A stretch of 64,000 nt of DNA from Nostoc linckia NIES-25 (GCF_002368035.1 NZ_AP018222.1:4457534-4521533); one strand, 5' to 3'. Shown: positions 1 to 8,816, counted from the first letter of the stretch. Notes: generated by a model from the letters alone, not told the origin. Made by a program: numbers and translations.

Positions 1-2
1 GT

Positions 3-434
3 AAACCCGTGATTGAGTATGAGGTTCGGGAAGTCAAAAAAACCGAGCGCGATCGTAAAAATGGAGAAACCACCGTGAGGCGGTTGGCTTGCGATACCAA
101 GCGAATTAAGTGCAACCGCAGCCGCGACACTTTCAAAATGAGGCTGGGGATGGGTACAGTTTTAGAGCAGTCGGGCGATGGACTTGTGGAAAAGGCTAGC
201 GGCTCGTCACTATGTAGAATCAGTTTGTGGCAGTACGTCTTAACCGGCGTGGAAACTGGAAGGCTACCAGAGAACGAACTGACCAAAGAATTGATTAACT
301 ACCGCAACTCCCTCAAAGCTAATGTTACTGAGCAAGGCGAAAAGCTGCTAGGTGGTAAACACATCCAAGGTAAGCTCATGAGTAAAGTAGTAAACCTGCT
401 GTTTCAGGAATTGTGTAAAATTTCTCTAACCTGA
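3..434 (+). CDS. Unknown protein, 5'-truncated by window edge
   Basis: The frame is open to the left edge of the window (codons AAA CCC precede the GTG at 9), so this is probably the C-terminal part of a longer gene and the GTG need not be its start. The visible 141 residues are rich in Lys and Arg at first (VKKTERDRK) and end in an amphipathic stretch followed by NLLFQELCKISLT. I recognise no domain, no signal peptide and no membrane segment. A strong hairpin follows the stop codon at once, which supports a real transcribed gene ending here. Function not assigned. Confidence 0.45.
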   Translation, partial: KPVIEYEVREVKKTERDRKNGETTVRRLACDTKRIKCNRSRDTFKMRLGMGTVLEQSGDGLVEKASGSSLCRISLWQYVLTGVETGRLPENELTKELINYRNSLKANVTEQGEKLLGGKHIQGKLMSKVVNLLFQELCKISLT

Positions 435-440
435 TGTTAA

Positions 441-463
441 AACCCTTCACATAAATGAAGGGT
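441..463 (+). terminator. Hairpin after the first gene
   Basis: A 9-bp perfect stem (AACCCTTCA / TGAAGGGTT) with a 5-nt loop lies 6 nt after the stop codon at 432-434. The run after the stem is only TTAATTAA, so it is a moderate rather than a classical intrinsic terminator. Confidence 0.55.
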
Positions 464-525
464 TTAATTAACAAACTTTCAGTTACCCTGAAAGAGACTA
501 CTTAATAAGTTGTAATAATTCTATT

Positions 526-1116
526 ATGAGTACGGGTTCACCAGTTAATTCTCCCGAAAAGCCTCAATCCACCTTAGGTAAACGTTTGAGAAACTTCTTA
601 GTTGCGATCGTCGCGATCGCCCTTAGCGTTGCCTTTTTCTTAGGATTGCGAACAGAAACAACTTCGGCTTCCCTGGCGAAATTAAGTGAAGCGTCCACAC
701 CGCTAGAAGTAGCAATGACTAACGGTAAACCATCTTTAGTGGAGTTTTATGCTGATTGGTGTACTGTCTGCCAAAAAATGGCACCAGATATCGCTCAACT
801 AGAAACAAAATATGCTGACAAACTAAATTTCGTGATGCTGAATGTGGATAATACTAAGTGGTTGCCAGAAATGCTGAAATATCGCGTGGATGGGATTCCG
901 CACTTTGTGTTTTTGAAGCCGGGTGGAGAAACCATCGCCCAGGCGATCGGCGATCAACCCCGGACAATCATGGCTAGCAACTTAGAGGCTTTAGTTACTG
1001 GTTCATCTCTTCCCTACGGTCAAGCTAGCGGACAAGTTTCCAAATTCTCAGCCCCAGTAGCACCAACGCCTAGTCAAGATGACCCCCGCAGTCATGGTAG
1101 CCAAGTCGTAAATTAG
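526..1116 (+). CDS. txlA: Membrane-anchored thioredoxin-like protein (TxlA/HCF164 type)
   Basis: 196 residues. A short cytoplasmic N-terminus is followed by one transmembrane helix at about 23-41, then a thioredoxin fold from about 60 to 155 with the redox motif WCTVC at 78-82 and the cis-proline region GIPHFVF. The C-terminal tail is Pro/Ser-rich and low complexity. Members of this family (TxlA in cyanobacteria, HCF164 in plastids) are thylakoid-anchored disulfide reductases linked to cytochrome maturation and redox balance. The membrane anchor and the WC-TV-C signature separate it from soluble TrxA (WCGPC). It stands alone, with a hairpin upstream and a repeat-filled spacer downstream. The exact orthologue name is an inference from architecture. 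Confidence 0.85.
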   Translation: MSTGSPVNSPEKPQSTLGKRLRNFLVAIVAIALSVAFFLGLRTETTSASLAKLSEASTPLEVAMTNGKPSLVEFYADWCTVCQKMAPDIAQLETKYADKLNFVMLNVDNTKWLPEMLKYRVDGIPHFVFLKPGGETIAQAIGDQPRTIMASNLEALVTGSSLPYGQASGQVSKFSAPVAPTPSQDDPRSHGSQVVN

Positions 1117-1142
1117 CAAAAACAACGGGGCGATCGTCAAAG

Positions 1143-1198
1143 CAATTCGCAATGGGCTAAGTGCGTTAGCCCAGCAGGACGTAGCCCATTGTGAATTG
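1143..1198. repeat. Palindromic repeat after txlA
   Basis: 17-bp imperfect inverted arms (1143-1159 and 1182-1198, one mismatch) built on CAATTCRCAATGGGCTA surround an inner hairpin with TAGCCCA-type sequence. It begins 27 bp after the txlA stop codon, so it may also act as a terminator. Confidence 0.6.
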
Positions 1199-1256
1199 TT
1201 CGGTCAACGAAAGAATATAGCACTTCTTGTTTGAATGCAGTACGCCACGGTGAACA

Positions 1257-1487
1257 GTAGGGGCACAGCATTGCTCATACGTGTCAACTTAAGCTTAAAC
1301 GCTTAATCCACAGGTCTTTTACCCCACCCCCAACCCCTCCCCTTGCTAAGGGGAGGGGCGATTTTGGCTTTAGACAAAATCGGGGTGGGGTAACGCGGAT
1401 CTTGATGCTAAGTCAGAGTACTGAATATCACATCTTTACAAGGGTTTGACGTTAAGTTGACACCAATGAGTAATGCTGTACCCCTAC
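1257..1487. mobile_element. MITE-like element, 231 bp, 36-bp terminal inverted repeats
   Basis: The two ends are inverted copies: GTAGGGGCACAGCATTGC... at 1257 matches the reverse complement of the end at 1487 (GTAGGGGTACAGCATTAC...), and the match runs about 36 bp with a few mismatches through a GTGTCAACTTAA box. The interior holds C-rich and G-rich tracts (TACCCCACCCCC ... GGGGTGGGGTA) that can also pair, so the whole element folds on itself. There is no coding capacity. A related, larger copy lies at 3653-4194. The rest of the 1117-1797 spacer holds only the palindromes listed here. Confidence 0.75.
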
Positions 1488-1535
1488 GAAGGTTTGTATT
1501 TGACGCAAGCGAGAACGGCTATAGTTATCACAGAA

Positions 1536-1574
1536 GGCAGAGGGCAGGAGGGAAACTAACTCCTGCCCTCTGCC
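1536..1574. repeat. Perfect 15-bp inverted repeat
   Basis: GGCAGAGGGCAGGAG at 1536-1550 is exactly complementary to 1560-1574, with a 9-nt loop. The same GGCAGAGGGCAG word recurs near 3627 and 10395, so it belongs to a dispersed repeat family of this genome. It could terminate transcription from either side. Confidence 0.6.
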
Positions 1575-1797
1575 TGTGGCCAAAGCATTTGACCGAGTGT
1601 TTAAATATTTATTACCTAATAGTACTTTTTTGCTCTGACGCATGAATTCTGTTTGATAAATGAAACCCGATCGCCCTTTTGCAACCAAAAATCCCAACAC
1701 TAGGCACAATAGTACTTAAAATGCTTTTCAAAGGATTCAATCAAAAATGTCCATGCTTGAAAGCTAGGGGCTATCATCAGTCAAAAAAATTATTTAT

Positions 1798-3615
1798 ATG
1801 AATGCTGAAGATTTTTTCAACCAAGGATTCAACAATAATTTAGAAGGGAAGTATCAAGCAGCTATTACAGCTTACACCCAAGCGATTAAAGTTAATCCCG
1901 ATTACGCCGAAGCCTACCATAATCGAGGAATTATTTCAAGTAGTGTCACAGATTATCACAGTGCGATCGCCAATTTTAATCGCGCCATAGAAATCAACCC
2001 CAATTTTTCCACAGCCTACTATCACCGCGGCAATGCATACTACTTTTTAGGAGATTATGAAAAAGCCATCGCTGACCATAACCAAGCATTAGCCATCGAC
2101 TTGAATCTCGCCCAATCCTACCACAGTCGGGGAAATGCCTACTTTGCCTTGGCAGACTACGACAAAGCGATCGCCGATTATATCCAAACCATAGAAATCA
2201 GCACTCAATTAGCTGATAACATCAATATTGATATTGCCAATGCGTATCATAATCGCGGTGTAGCTCGTTTCGATCGCGGCGATTCTCAAGGAGCGATCGC
2301 AGATTTTCAAGAAGCTTTACAGTGGTATCCGGATTTTGCCGCAGCTTACAGCAATCGCGGTAACATTCACCACCTTTTAGGAAATTACCACGAAGCGATC
2401 GCCGATCACCATCGAGCATTAAAATTAGATCCTAACTTGGCAGAGGCTTATCATAACCGAGGTAATGCTTACTACGCTTTAGCAGATTATGAAAGTGCGA
2501 TCGCAGATTACAACCGCGCCTTAAAAATTAACCCCAAGTTTGCCAGCGCATATTACAATCGCGGTTTGGTTCTCTCTCGTCTAGAAAATTATCAAGCCGC
2601 AATTAAAGATTTCGATCGAGCGCTGAAACTCAATCCTGATGATGTGCAAGCTTATTGCGAAAGGGGTCTAGTGCGTAGCACCCTTGAAGACTATGAAGGT
2701 GCAATTGCAGATTATGACCGAGCATTGCAAGAAAATCCGACACTAGCTTTAGTATACGGCTTTCGGGCGAATGCGCTTTGCCGATTGGGAAACTATCAAA
2801 GTGCGATTGAAGATAGCAATCGCTTATTACAACTCAATCCTAATTTAGCGGAGGGATATTGCGATCGCGCCGCAGCTCGTCGTTCTATTGGAGATCATAA
2901 AGGAGCAATAAAAGATTACGACAGGGCATTGCAGATTAACGATAACTTAGCGGCGGCTTATTATGGCCGGGGTATCGCCCGTGAAGCTTTGCAAGATTTC
3001 CAAGGAGCAATTGATGATAACACAATAGCCATAGAATTGATGCCTGACTTTTCCCAAGCTTACTGCAATCGGGGCAATGCTCGTCGTCTTTTAGGGGATG
3101 AATATGGAGCCATTGCAGATTATGACAAAGCTTTAGAAATCAATCCCGATTTAGTCGAAGCTTATTATAACCGAGCTTCTACCAACTATGCTTTAGAAAA
3201 ATATGAAAGTGCGATCGCAGATTACACTCAAGCATTGCAAATCAATCCTCAATCTGCTGCATTTTACAGCGATCGGGCTAACGCTCGCTACGCCATAGAA
3301 GACTATTATGGTGCGATAAAAGATTACACTCAGGCAATTGCCATCGACCCTAACTTTGCTGAAGATTGGTACAACCGAGGGCGTAGTTATTCTCTTTTAG
3401 AAGACTTCAACTTAGCCTTAGCAGATTTAAACGAAGCCCTACAACGTCAACCTCATTGGGCTTCAGCTTACATCCTGCGAGCAGATGTCTACCGAAATTT
3501 GGGTAATTTGCAACAAGCGATCGCTGATTTTCAAAAATCCGCAGACTTGTATTATCAAGAAGGAAATATCCAGTATTATCAACAAATTATAGAGCTAATT
3601 GAACAACTGCATTGA
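1798..3615 (+). CDS. Tetratricopeptide repeat protein (about 17 TPR units)
   Basis: 605 residues made almost wholly of 34-residue TPR units from residue 1 to about 600. The units share the pattern YxxRGxxxxxLGDYxxAIADYxxALxxNPxxxxA, with Asn-Pro or Asp-Pro at the end of helix B. One unit (about 125-150) is stretched by about six residues. There is no signal peptide, membrane segment or catalytic domain, so it should be a cytoplasmic superhelical protein-binding scaffold. Such all-TPR proteins are common in filamentous cyanobacteria and are usually functionally unassigned. Several GCGATCGC octamers fall at the recurring Ala-Ile-Ala codons of the repeats. It appears monocistronic. Confidence 0.9.
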   Translation: MNAEDFFNQGFNNNLEGKYQAAITAYTQAIKVNPDYAEAYHNRGIISSSVTDYHSAIANFNRAIEINPNFSTAYYHRGNAYYFLGDYEKAIADHNQALAIDLNLAQSYHSRGNAYFALADYDKAIADYIQTIEISTQLADNINIDIANAYHNRGVARFDRGDSQGAIADFQEALQWYPDFAAAYSNRGNIHHLLGNYHEAIADHHRALKLDPNLAEAYHNRGNAYYALADYESAIADYNRALKINPKFASAYYNRGLVLSRLENYQAAIKDFDRALKLNPDDVQAYCERGLVRSTLEDYEGAIADYDRALQENPTLALVYGFRANALCRLGNYQSAIEDSNRLLQLNPNLAEGYCDRAAARRSIGDHKGAIKDYDRALQINDNLAAAYYGRGIAREALQDFQGAIDDNTIAIELMPDFSQAYCNRGNARRLLGDEYGAIADYDKALEINPDLVEAYYNRASTNYALEKYESAIADYTQALQINPQSAAFYSDRANARYAIEDYYGAIKDYTQAIAIDPNFAEDWYNRGRSYSLLEDFNLALADLNEALQRQPHWASAYILRADVYRNLGNLQQAIADFQKSADLYYQEGNIQYYQQIIELIEQLH

Positions 3616-3652
3616 AGAAGGGAGGGGGCAGGGGGCAGAAGGCAGTAGACGG

Positions 3653-4194
3653 GTAGGGGCTTTACAGCTGTGCATTGGTGTCAACTTAAGCCCAAAGCTT
3701 TGTTCCACAGCCGTTTACCCCACCCCTCAATCCCCTCCCCTTAGCAAGGGGCTACGGTGTATACACATCTTTGTAGGAAACCAAAATCCTCGTAGATCCG
3801 TCATTATCCTCCTTAAAAAGGAGGACTTTGAGAGTTTTTTGCCCCCCAATTTATCGGGGGGTTGGGGGGATCAAAAGTTTACGGCGCAACTCTAGAAGAC
3901 TTGTGTGTACACCGTAGTAGCAAGGGGAGGGGAGGTTTTGCGTCAGCAAAGCCGGGGCGGGGTAACGCGGATCTTGATGGGAAGTGAGTAGAACTCGCTC
4001 ATAGGACTTACGCACTGAAGCCTGAAACCTCGATCCCCCCTAGCCCCCCTTAGCAAGGGGAGGGGAGGTTTTGCGCCAGCAAAGCCGGGGTGGGGTAATG
4101 CGGATCTTGATGGGAAGTGAGTAGAACTCGGTCATTACATTTTCATCAGGGTTTCACGTTAAGTTGACACGTATGAGCATTGCTACGTCTCTAC
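3653..4194. mobile_element. Second copy of the 1257 MITE family, interrupted and partly duplicated
   Basis: The left end (GTAGGGGC...GCATTGGTGTCAACTTAAG) and right end (ACGTTAAGTTGACACGTATGAGCATTGC...) match the terminal repeats of the 1257-1487 element. This copy is 542 bp because a different 166-bp palindromic element sits inside it (3752-3917). In addition, a module of about 78 bp (GGGGAGGTTTTGCG...AGTAGAACTCG) is present twice, near 3925-3998 and 4058-4132. Between the two modules is the word AGGACTTACGCA, which also forms the ends of the 7609 element. No coding capacity. It fills most of the spacer between the TPR gene and the next gene. Confidence 0.7.
3752..3917. mobile_element. Nested 166-bp MITE with 10-bp target duplication
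   Basis: The ends are inverted repeats: CTACGGTGTATACACA at 3752 against the complement of TGTGTGTACACCGTAG at 3902-3917 (15 of 16 match). Direct copies of TAGCAAGGGG flank it at 3742-3751 and 3918-3927. The host element without the insertion reads CCTTAGCAAGGGGAGGGG (seen at about 4047-4064), so the duplicated 10 bp are a target-site duplication. The interior has hairpins (TCCTCCTTAAAAAGGAGGA; CCCCCCAAT...GGGGGGTTGGGGGG) and no gene. Confidence 0.8.
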
Positions 4195-4363
4195 AACGAT
4201 TTTGGGTAACTGCTGAATTCCCCTATAGGACATACAGCGTTCTTACCCTAATGTATGATTTAATTCACAGAAAATTCATGTAAGATAATAATCTATCTCT
4301 ATAGGCAGATGTGGTAATTAACAGTGTATAAGCTTAAAAACCACATCAAATTCAACTTCATTT

Positions 4364-4969
4364 ATGACGACAAAGACTTGGGATGCTCAACTTGCTTACT
4401 GGCTAGTTCGACCTCTAAAAGACAGTTGGGTAAATCCCAATCATTTGACCACAGTCCGACTCCTAACAGGACTGGCGGCTGCTGTTGCATTGGCGGTTGG
4501 CGATAGTATGTGGGCTAACCTTGGCACAATGATTTTTGCTTTATCCAATTTTTTAGACCACACCGATGGTGAATTAGCCCGTTTAAGTGGGAAAAGCAGC
4601 AAATGGGGACATCAGTACGACCTTTTTAGTGATGCGATTATCCACATTCTCTTATTTATGGGCATTGGGTATGGCCTTAGGGAAAGCGAACTTGGTTCGT
4701 GGGCGTTGTTAATGGGGATAATATCTGGCGTATCTGTTGCTTGCATTTTTCATTTGCGAAACCAAATGGAACAGCGTTTAGGTAAAGACGCCACCCGTCA
4801 ACCGAATTTTGCCGGCTTTGACATTGAAGATGTGCTGTATTTATTTCCCATAGTCGCCTTACTCAACGGACTACAACCGTTACTAATTGCAGCTAGTATT
4901 GGTGCGCCAATGTTTGCTATATGGGTAATTTGGCAATTTTTTGCACTCCCAAAGCCCCAAGGAAATTAG
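4364..4969 (+). CDS. CDP-alcohol phosphatidyltransferase family membrane protein
   Basis: 201 residues with about five hydrophobic segments. The diagnostic motif DGxxARx8Gx3Dx3D is complete: D68, G69, A72, R73, G82, D86 and D90. Family members transfer the phospho-alcohol head between CDP-diacylglycerol (or CDP-alcohol) and an alcohol at the membrane, as in synthesis of phosphatidylglycerol-phosphate, phosphatidylserine or phosphatidylinositol. The polar partner cannot be told from sequence alone. It is followed after 49 bp by a 2OG-Fe(II) oxygenase-like gene on the same strand, so the two may be cotranscribed and act on the same molecule (inference). Confidence 0.85.
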   Translation: MTTKTWDAQLAYWLVRPLKDSWVNPNHLTTVRLLTGLAAAVALAVGDSMWANLGTMIFALSNFLDHTDGELARLSGKSSKWGHQYDLFSDAIIHILLFMGIGYGLRESELGSWALLMGIISGVSVACIFHLRNQMEQRLGKDATRQPNFAGFDIEDVLYLFPIVALLNGLQPLLIAASIGAPMFAIWVIWQFFALPKPQGN

Positions 4970-5018
4970 GGAGTAGGGAGTGTTGAATGATGACGTTGAC
5001 TGATGACTGAGGAGTTTA

Positions 5019-5732
5019 ATGAAGCTTCCAACTGAAATTTCTCAAGCCATAGCAGCTGTTGATTATCAAAAACTGAAAGCTGAGTTTCAAGCACAGAATG
5101 AATTTTTGGTGCTTGAAAACTTTCTTCCTAATTCGATTCTCAATGAGTTTTTGAGTTTGTTACCATCGCTGGAACCTGCTATCAATCGTAACTATATTCC
5201 CAATCATAAAAAAGGCGGTAGTATTAGCCGCTATAGCTTAGATAAGCTAGCGCCGATTTTCGGAGAATTTTATCAATTAAATGCCCTTTTCGATTTTTTC
5301 AACGAAATTACGGGTGAAAAACTGCTTCGCTGTCCCGATCGCGATCCCCATACTTACGCGCTATACTACTACACTGAGCCTGAAGACCATATTCAATATC
5401 ATTACGATACATCTTACTATCGCGGCAAACGCTACACAGTGTTACTCGGTTTAGTTGACCGTTCCTCAAGCAAGTTGGAATATCAACTCTACAAAGATAT
5501 TCCCGAACGGGAAACACAAATGCGATCGCTTTCCTTAACTCCTGGTACCCTAGTATTATTTAACGGTGACAAACTTTACCATAGAGTTACTCCTTTGGGC
5601 GAGAATGAACAGCGAATCGTATTGACTTTGGAGTATGTCACCGACACCCGTATGGGTATGTTAAAACGTTTCGTCTCGAATATGAAGGATGCGATCGCCT
5701 ATTTTGGTTTTCGCCAAGTCTTTCGCCATTAG
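5019..5732 (+). CDS. 2-oxoglutarate/Fe(II)-dependent oxygenase-like protein
   Basis: 237 residues. The double-stranded beta-helix signature is visible: H128-x-D130 (in HIQYHYD), a distal H188 (GDKLYHRV), and R199 about eleven residues later, which would bind the 2-oxoglutarate carboxylate. This matches the prolyl-4-hydroxylase-like oxygenases, which hydroxylate C-H bonds using O2 and 2-oxoglutarate and releasing CO2. There is no signal peptide. The tight spacing behind a CDP-alcohol phosphotransferase gene suggests a lipid or lipid-like substrate, but that is only context. Start chosen at the first ATG after the upstream spacer. Confidence 0.75.
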   Translation: MKLPTEISQAIAAVDYQKLKAEFQAQNEFLVLENFLPNSILNEFLSLLPSLEPAINRNYIPNHKKGGSISRYSLDKLAPIFGEFYQLNALFDFFNEITGEKLLRCPDRDPHTYALYYYTEPEDHIQYHYDTSYYRGKRYTVLLGLVDRSSSKLEYQLYKDIPERETQMRSLSLTPGTLVLFNGDKLYHRVTPLGENEQRIVLTLEYVTDTRMGMLKRFVSNMKDAIAYFGFRQVFRH

Positions 5733-5870
5733 CATAACTAATATCACTGGACGTAAGTCAAAAGTCAAATAAAAAAAACCGAAAAAATTTATTACTTGAG
5801 AAAGAAGCTACAAATTATTTAGTCATAGAAAATCATTTTATTAATTGCATTTATATACATTTATATAAAT

Positions 5871-7547
5871 ATGGAAATGGGAAATTTAATTGAATTTACC
5901 TTGTTTGCTCCTCGTAACCAAGAGGCAGTTTTAATTGGGTCATTTTCTGATTGGCAAGAAATCCCAATGCAAAAAGGTGAAGATGGTTATTTTCGCACTC
6001 AAATACAACTAAAAGACGGGGTTTATCAATATAAATTTCGCATTCAAACCAAAAGCCCCAATTTTGCACCTAATGAATGGATAGATATTATCGATCCTAA
6101 AGCAACAGATGTTAATGAAACAAAAAAACATGCCATAGTGCGAATTAAAGACGGTCAACGTATTGTTGATACTTATGTTTGGCAACACGATGAAATGCCG
6201 TTGCCTGATAATCGGGAATTAGTCATATATGAAATGCACGTTGCTGATTTTACTGGTGATGAGGTTGAGCCTGATAAACGAGGTAGATATTTAGGGGTAA
6301 TTGCCAAGTTAGATTATCTGCTTGAATTGGGAATAAATGCAATTGAATTAATGCCAGTTAACGAATACCCAGGTAACTATAGTTGGGGTTATAAAGTCCG
6401 CCACTACTTTGCGACAGAATCTAGTTACGGTTCCACAGAAGATTTAAAGCAATTAATAGACGAATGTCATGCTAGAGGCATTCGTGTTTTTATGGATGCA
6501 ATTTACAATCATACAGACGAAGAATGTCCATTACTGCTCATTGACCGGAATTATTGGTACTACGAACACAAGCATTATCCAGAAGACCCAGATAATTACT
6601 GGGGGCCAGAATTTAACTATGATAATTACGACGAAAAATTAAATGTTAAGCCTGCATGGAAATACATCGGTGATGTAGTGCAATTTTGGATTGAAGAATA
6701 TCACATTGATGGAATTCGTTTTGATGCGGTACGCCAATTGGGTAACTTTGAATTTCTCGACTGGCTGGCTAAGCAAACAAAAAAACATGCCGCATCCAAG
6801 CATTTTTATAATATTGCCGAACATATTCCTGATACAAGCACTATAGTCAAACCAGATGGGCCATTAGATGGTTGTTGGCATGAAAGTTTTCGCTACTTTG
6901 TAGTTCCATATATTTGTGGAAAATCCTTTGAATTAGAACAATTAAAGGAAATTTTAGACCCTAAAAAGCAGGGTTACGCAACTGCCACCAATGCGATTAA
7001 TTATTTGGCAACACACGATCGCCAACGTCTATTGCGAGAATTAGGCGATGCTAGTATCTTTGATGCAGAAGCATTTAAGCGGGCAAAGTTAGCAGCAGTC
7101 CTGTTAATGACAGCAATGGGTATACCAATGCTGTGGATGGGAGAAGAATTTGGCGAATACCAGCCAAAAAGCGAAAGTGTGACTCAACCACAAAAGATTA
7201 GTTGGTCACTGTTGACCAGCGACCAGAACCATAATTTATTTAAGTATTATCAAAAGCTGATTGCTTTACGCCGCCGAAACCTAGCCCTACAAAGCGACAA
7301 TATCGAATTTTTTCACGAAAACGCAAACAATAAAGTACTGGCTTACAGCCGCTGGGCTAAACAGGATTCTCATGTCGTCGTCGTGGTAAACTTTTCTGCC
7401 GTAAATCTAACTAAGTACGAAATTCCAAACTTTCCCAGTGCTGAGTATTGGCGAGATTGGTTCGGTAACTGTGAAGTGGAAACTCAAGAAGATAGTTTAG
7501 TCACTGACTTACCAAGCTATACAGCCAAGGTATTTGTCTGGCAGTAG
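5871..7547 (+). CDS. GH13 alpha-amylase family protein with N-terminal CBM48-like domain
   Basis: 558 residues. An N-terminal beta-sandwich (about 5-85, with VLIGSFSDWQ and GVYQYKFRI) resembles the CBM48 glycogen-binding module. A (beta/alpha)8 barrel follows with the four GH13 regions: DAIYNHT, GIRFDAVR (nucleophile D285), NIAEH (acid/base E317) and ATHD (D383). A C-terminal beta domain ends near WQ. This build is shared by branching enzymes, maltooligosyltrehalose hydrolases and related glucan-active enzymes. It is shorter than GlgB (usually over 700 residues), so glucan hydrolase or transglycosylase is the safe call. It is monocistronic. A second in-frame ATG lies two codons downstream of the chosen start. 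Confidence 0.85.
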   Translation: MEMGNLIEFTLFAPRNQEAVLIGSFSDWQEIPMQKGEDGYFRTQIQLKDGVYQYKFRIQTKSPNFAPNEWIDIIDPKATDVNETKKHAIVRIKDGQRIVDTYVWQHDEMPLPDNRELVIYEMHVADFTGDEVEPDKRGRYLGVIAKLDYLLELGINAIELMPVNEYPGNYSWGYKVRHYFATESSYGSTEDLKQLIDECHARGIRVFMDAIYNHTDEECPLLLIDRNYWYYEHKHYPEDPDNYWGPEFNYDNYDEKLNVKPAWKYIGDVVQFWIEEYHIDGIRFDAVRQLGNFEFLDWLAKQTKKHAASKHFYNIAEHIPDTSTIVKPDGPLDGCWHESFRYFVVPYICGKSFELEQLKEILDPKKQGYATATNAINYLATHDRQRLLRELGDASIFDAEAFKRAKLAAVLLMTAMGIPMLWMGEEFGEYQPKSESVTQPQKISWSLLTSDQNHNLFKYYQKLIALRRRNLALQSDNIEFFHENANNKVLAYSRWAKQDSHVVVVVNFSAVNLTKYEIPNFPSAEYWRDWFGNCEVETQEDSLVTDLPSYTAKVFVWQ

Positions 7548-7608
7548 TTTTAGAGGATGTTTAAAAAGCCCACCCCACAAAAACTAATTGCATATTTTTT
7601 CATTTGTT

Positions 7609-7726
7609 AGGACTTACGCAAAAGATAACGAAAGTAGCGGTAATACCCTGCGGGAAGCCGCTCCGCGTCTACATGAATTACCGCTACGCTTGAATAAGGT
7701 TTTCAGTCACATATTGCGTAAGTCCT
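7609..7726. mobile_element. 118-bp palindromic MITE-like element
   Basis: Perfect 12-bp terminal inverted repeats (AGGACTTACGCA at 7609-7620, TGCGTAAGTCCT at 7715-7726) enclose a second pair of inverted arms (AGTAGCGGTAAT / ATTACCGCTACG) around the word CTGCGGGAAGCCGCTCCGCG. The terminal 12-mer also occurs at 4003-4014. No coding capacity. Confidence 0.7.
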
Positions 7727-7907
7727 GTTGTAATATCATCTCCGGCTAATCGCTTATGATTACCGAATCTGTGCAAAAATCCCAAAAGTCTTTTCCTTCC
7801 TGCTCCCTGCCTTCAGCCTCAAAACCAGTGACTTTGTACCTCATGCAAAAGAAAACTGCTGTAAGTCTTTCACAGGACATGATATAAGTCCCTAGTTGAA
7901 AGCAAGT

Positions 7908-7937
7908 AAAAGCCCTCTGTGCTATCAGAGGGCTTTT
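7908..7937. terminator. Bidirectional intrinsic terminator without an obvious gene
   Basis: A perfect 12-bp stem AAAAGCCCTCTG / CAGAGGGCTTTT with a 6-nt loop. The symmetric A and T ends let it work on both strands. The nearest upstream plus-strand gene ends 360 bp earlier, with a MITE between, so it may end a small RNA. No protein-coding frame in the 7727-7907 stretch looks convincing. Confidence 0.65.
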
Positions 7938-8543
7938 GGCAGATATGGTTAGCTAAGGGGGCAAAAATAACAGAACTAATGCAAACACTTGGTAAGTTGA
8001 TGTGGATGCAATAGGCTTCTATGTAAATAAATAGTATCAGATGACTATCAGATAGGATACTCATATACATCACATATGCAACGTTGAATTAGTATTAATG
8101 TTAAGTTCAGCTAAAACCCTTGAAAAATACCATTCTCTTAGGTTTCAATAAACCTCAATTTACCTTTAGTTTGAAAGCTGTACGAAGCGTATTTATAGTT
8201 TTTTAATAAAAAATTTATCAAATCTTTTTATCTTTAATAAGAGGATTTTAAATTTTATGCTATGCGTAATATAGAATATTACAGAAAGATTATATTCAGC
8301 GTGCAAATATATCTGCTAAAACAGCAGCTTTATAAAAAGCTATCCCGATCGAATACAATAATTTCCTCCCAAATTTAGATTTATATATAATTTAATACAC
8401 TCTAAATTTTAGTTGAATAATTACTTTTCCCACTAAAGTTAAAAATATTCACAATTCGCAAATTATGAGCGAGCAATACAGAATTAAAAACTTAAAAGGC
8501 ACTTATAAAGAAAAAGAAAAATGAAACAAGCCCCTATAAAAAG

Positions 8544-8623
8544 TTGAGGCAGTTTGTTGGTGGAGTTACCTCGCTTAATGGAACTGCCCTCAGATTGCTG
8601 GTTTTTGCCCCTGTGACGCCAGC
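8544..8623. other. Structured GC-richer island in an AT-rich leader
   Basis: The 7938-8816 spacer is very AT-rich and gene-free, except for this compact stretch. Arms TTGAGGCAGTT (8544-8554) and AACTGCCCTCA (8582-8592) pair with one bulge. A second hairpin GCTGG/CCAGC follows at 8597-8623. It lies about 200 bp upstream of the GT39-like gene on the same strand, so it could be a leader structure, a small RNA or a mobile-element remnant. I recognise no known riboswitch consensus. Confidence 0.35.
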
Positions 8624-8816
8624 TTTAAATTTATTTCTGAGGATTATATTTTTACTTTTTATTTCTTAATTTATTTGAAACTGAATTTTGGACGTGGTAT
8701 GAAATAGTATTAAAATAATCTATGCATCGAGCCATTGAACATATATGCAAATCATTTTACAGGAGAAAATAAAATGTTTTTTTCTTTTTTAAAACTTTAA
8801 TAGGATTGAAAAACAC

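Noticed and set aside
3599..3895. 98-aa open frame downstream of the TPR gene
   Set aside because: It runs through the MITE-like repeats and has a composition imposed by the C-rich and G-rich tracts; no protein-like pattern.
7870..8073. 67-aa minus-strand open frame over the terminator hairpin
   Set aside because: It covers a strong terminator and has no ribosome-binding site or recognisable pattern.
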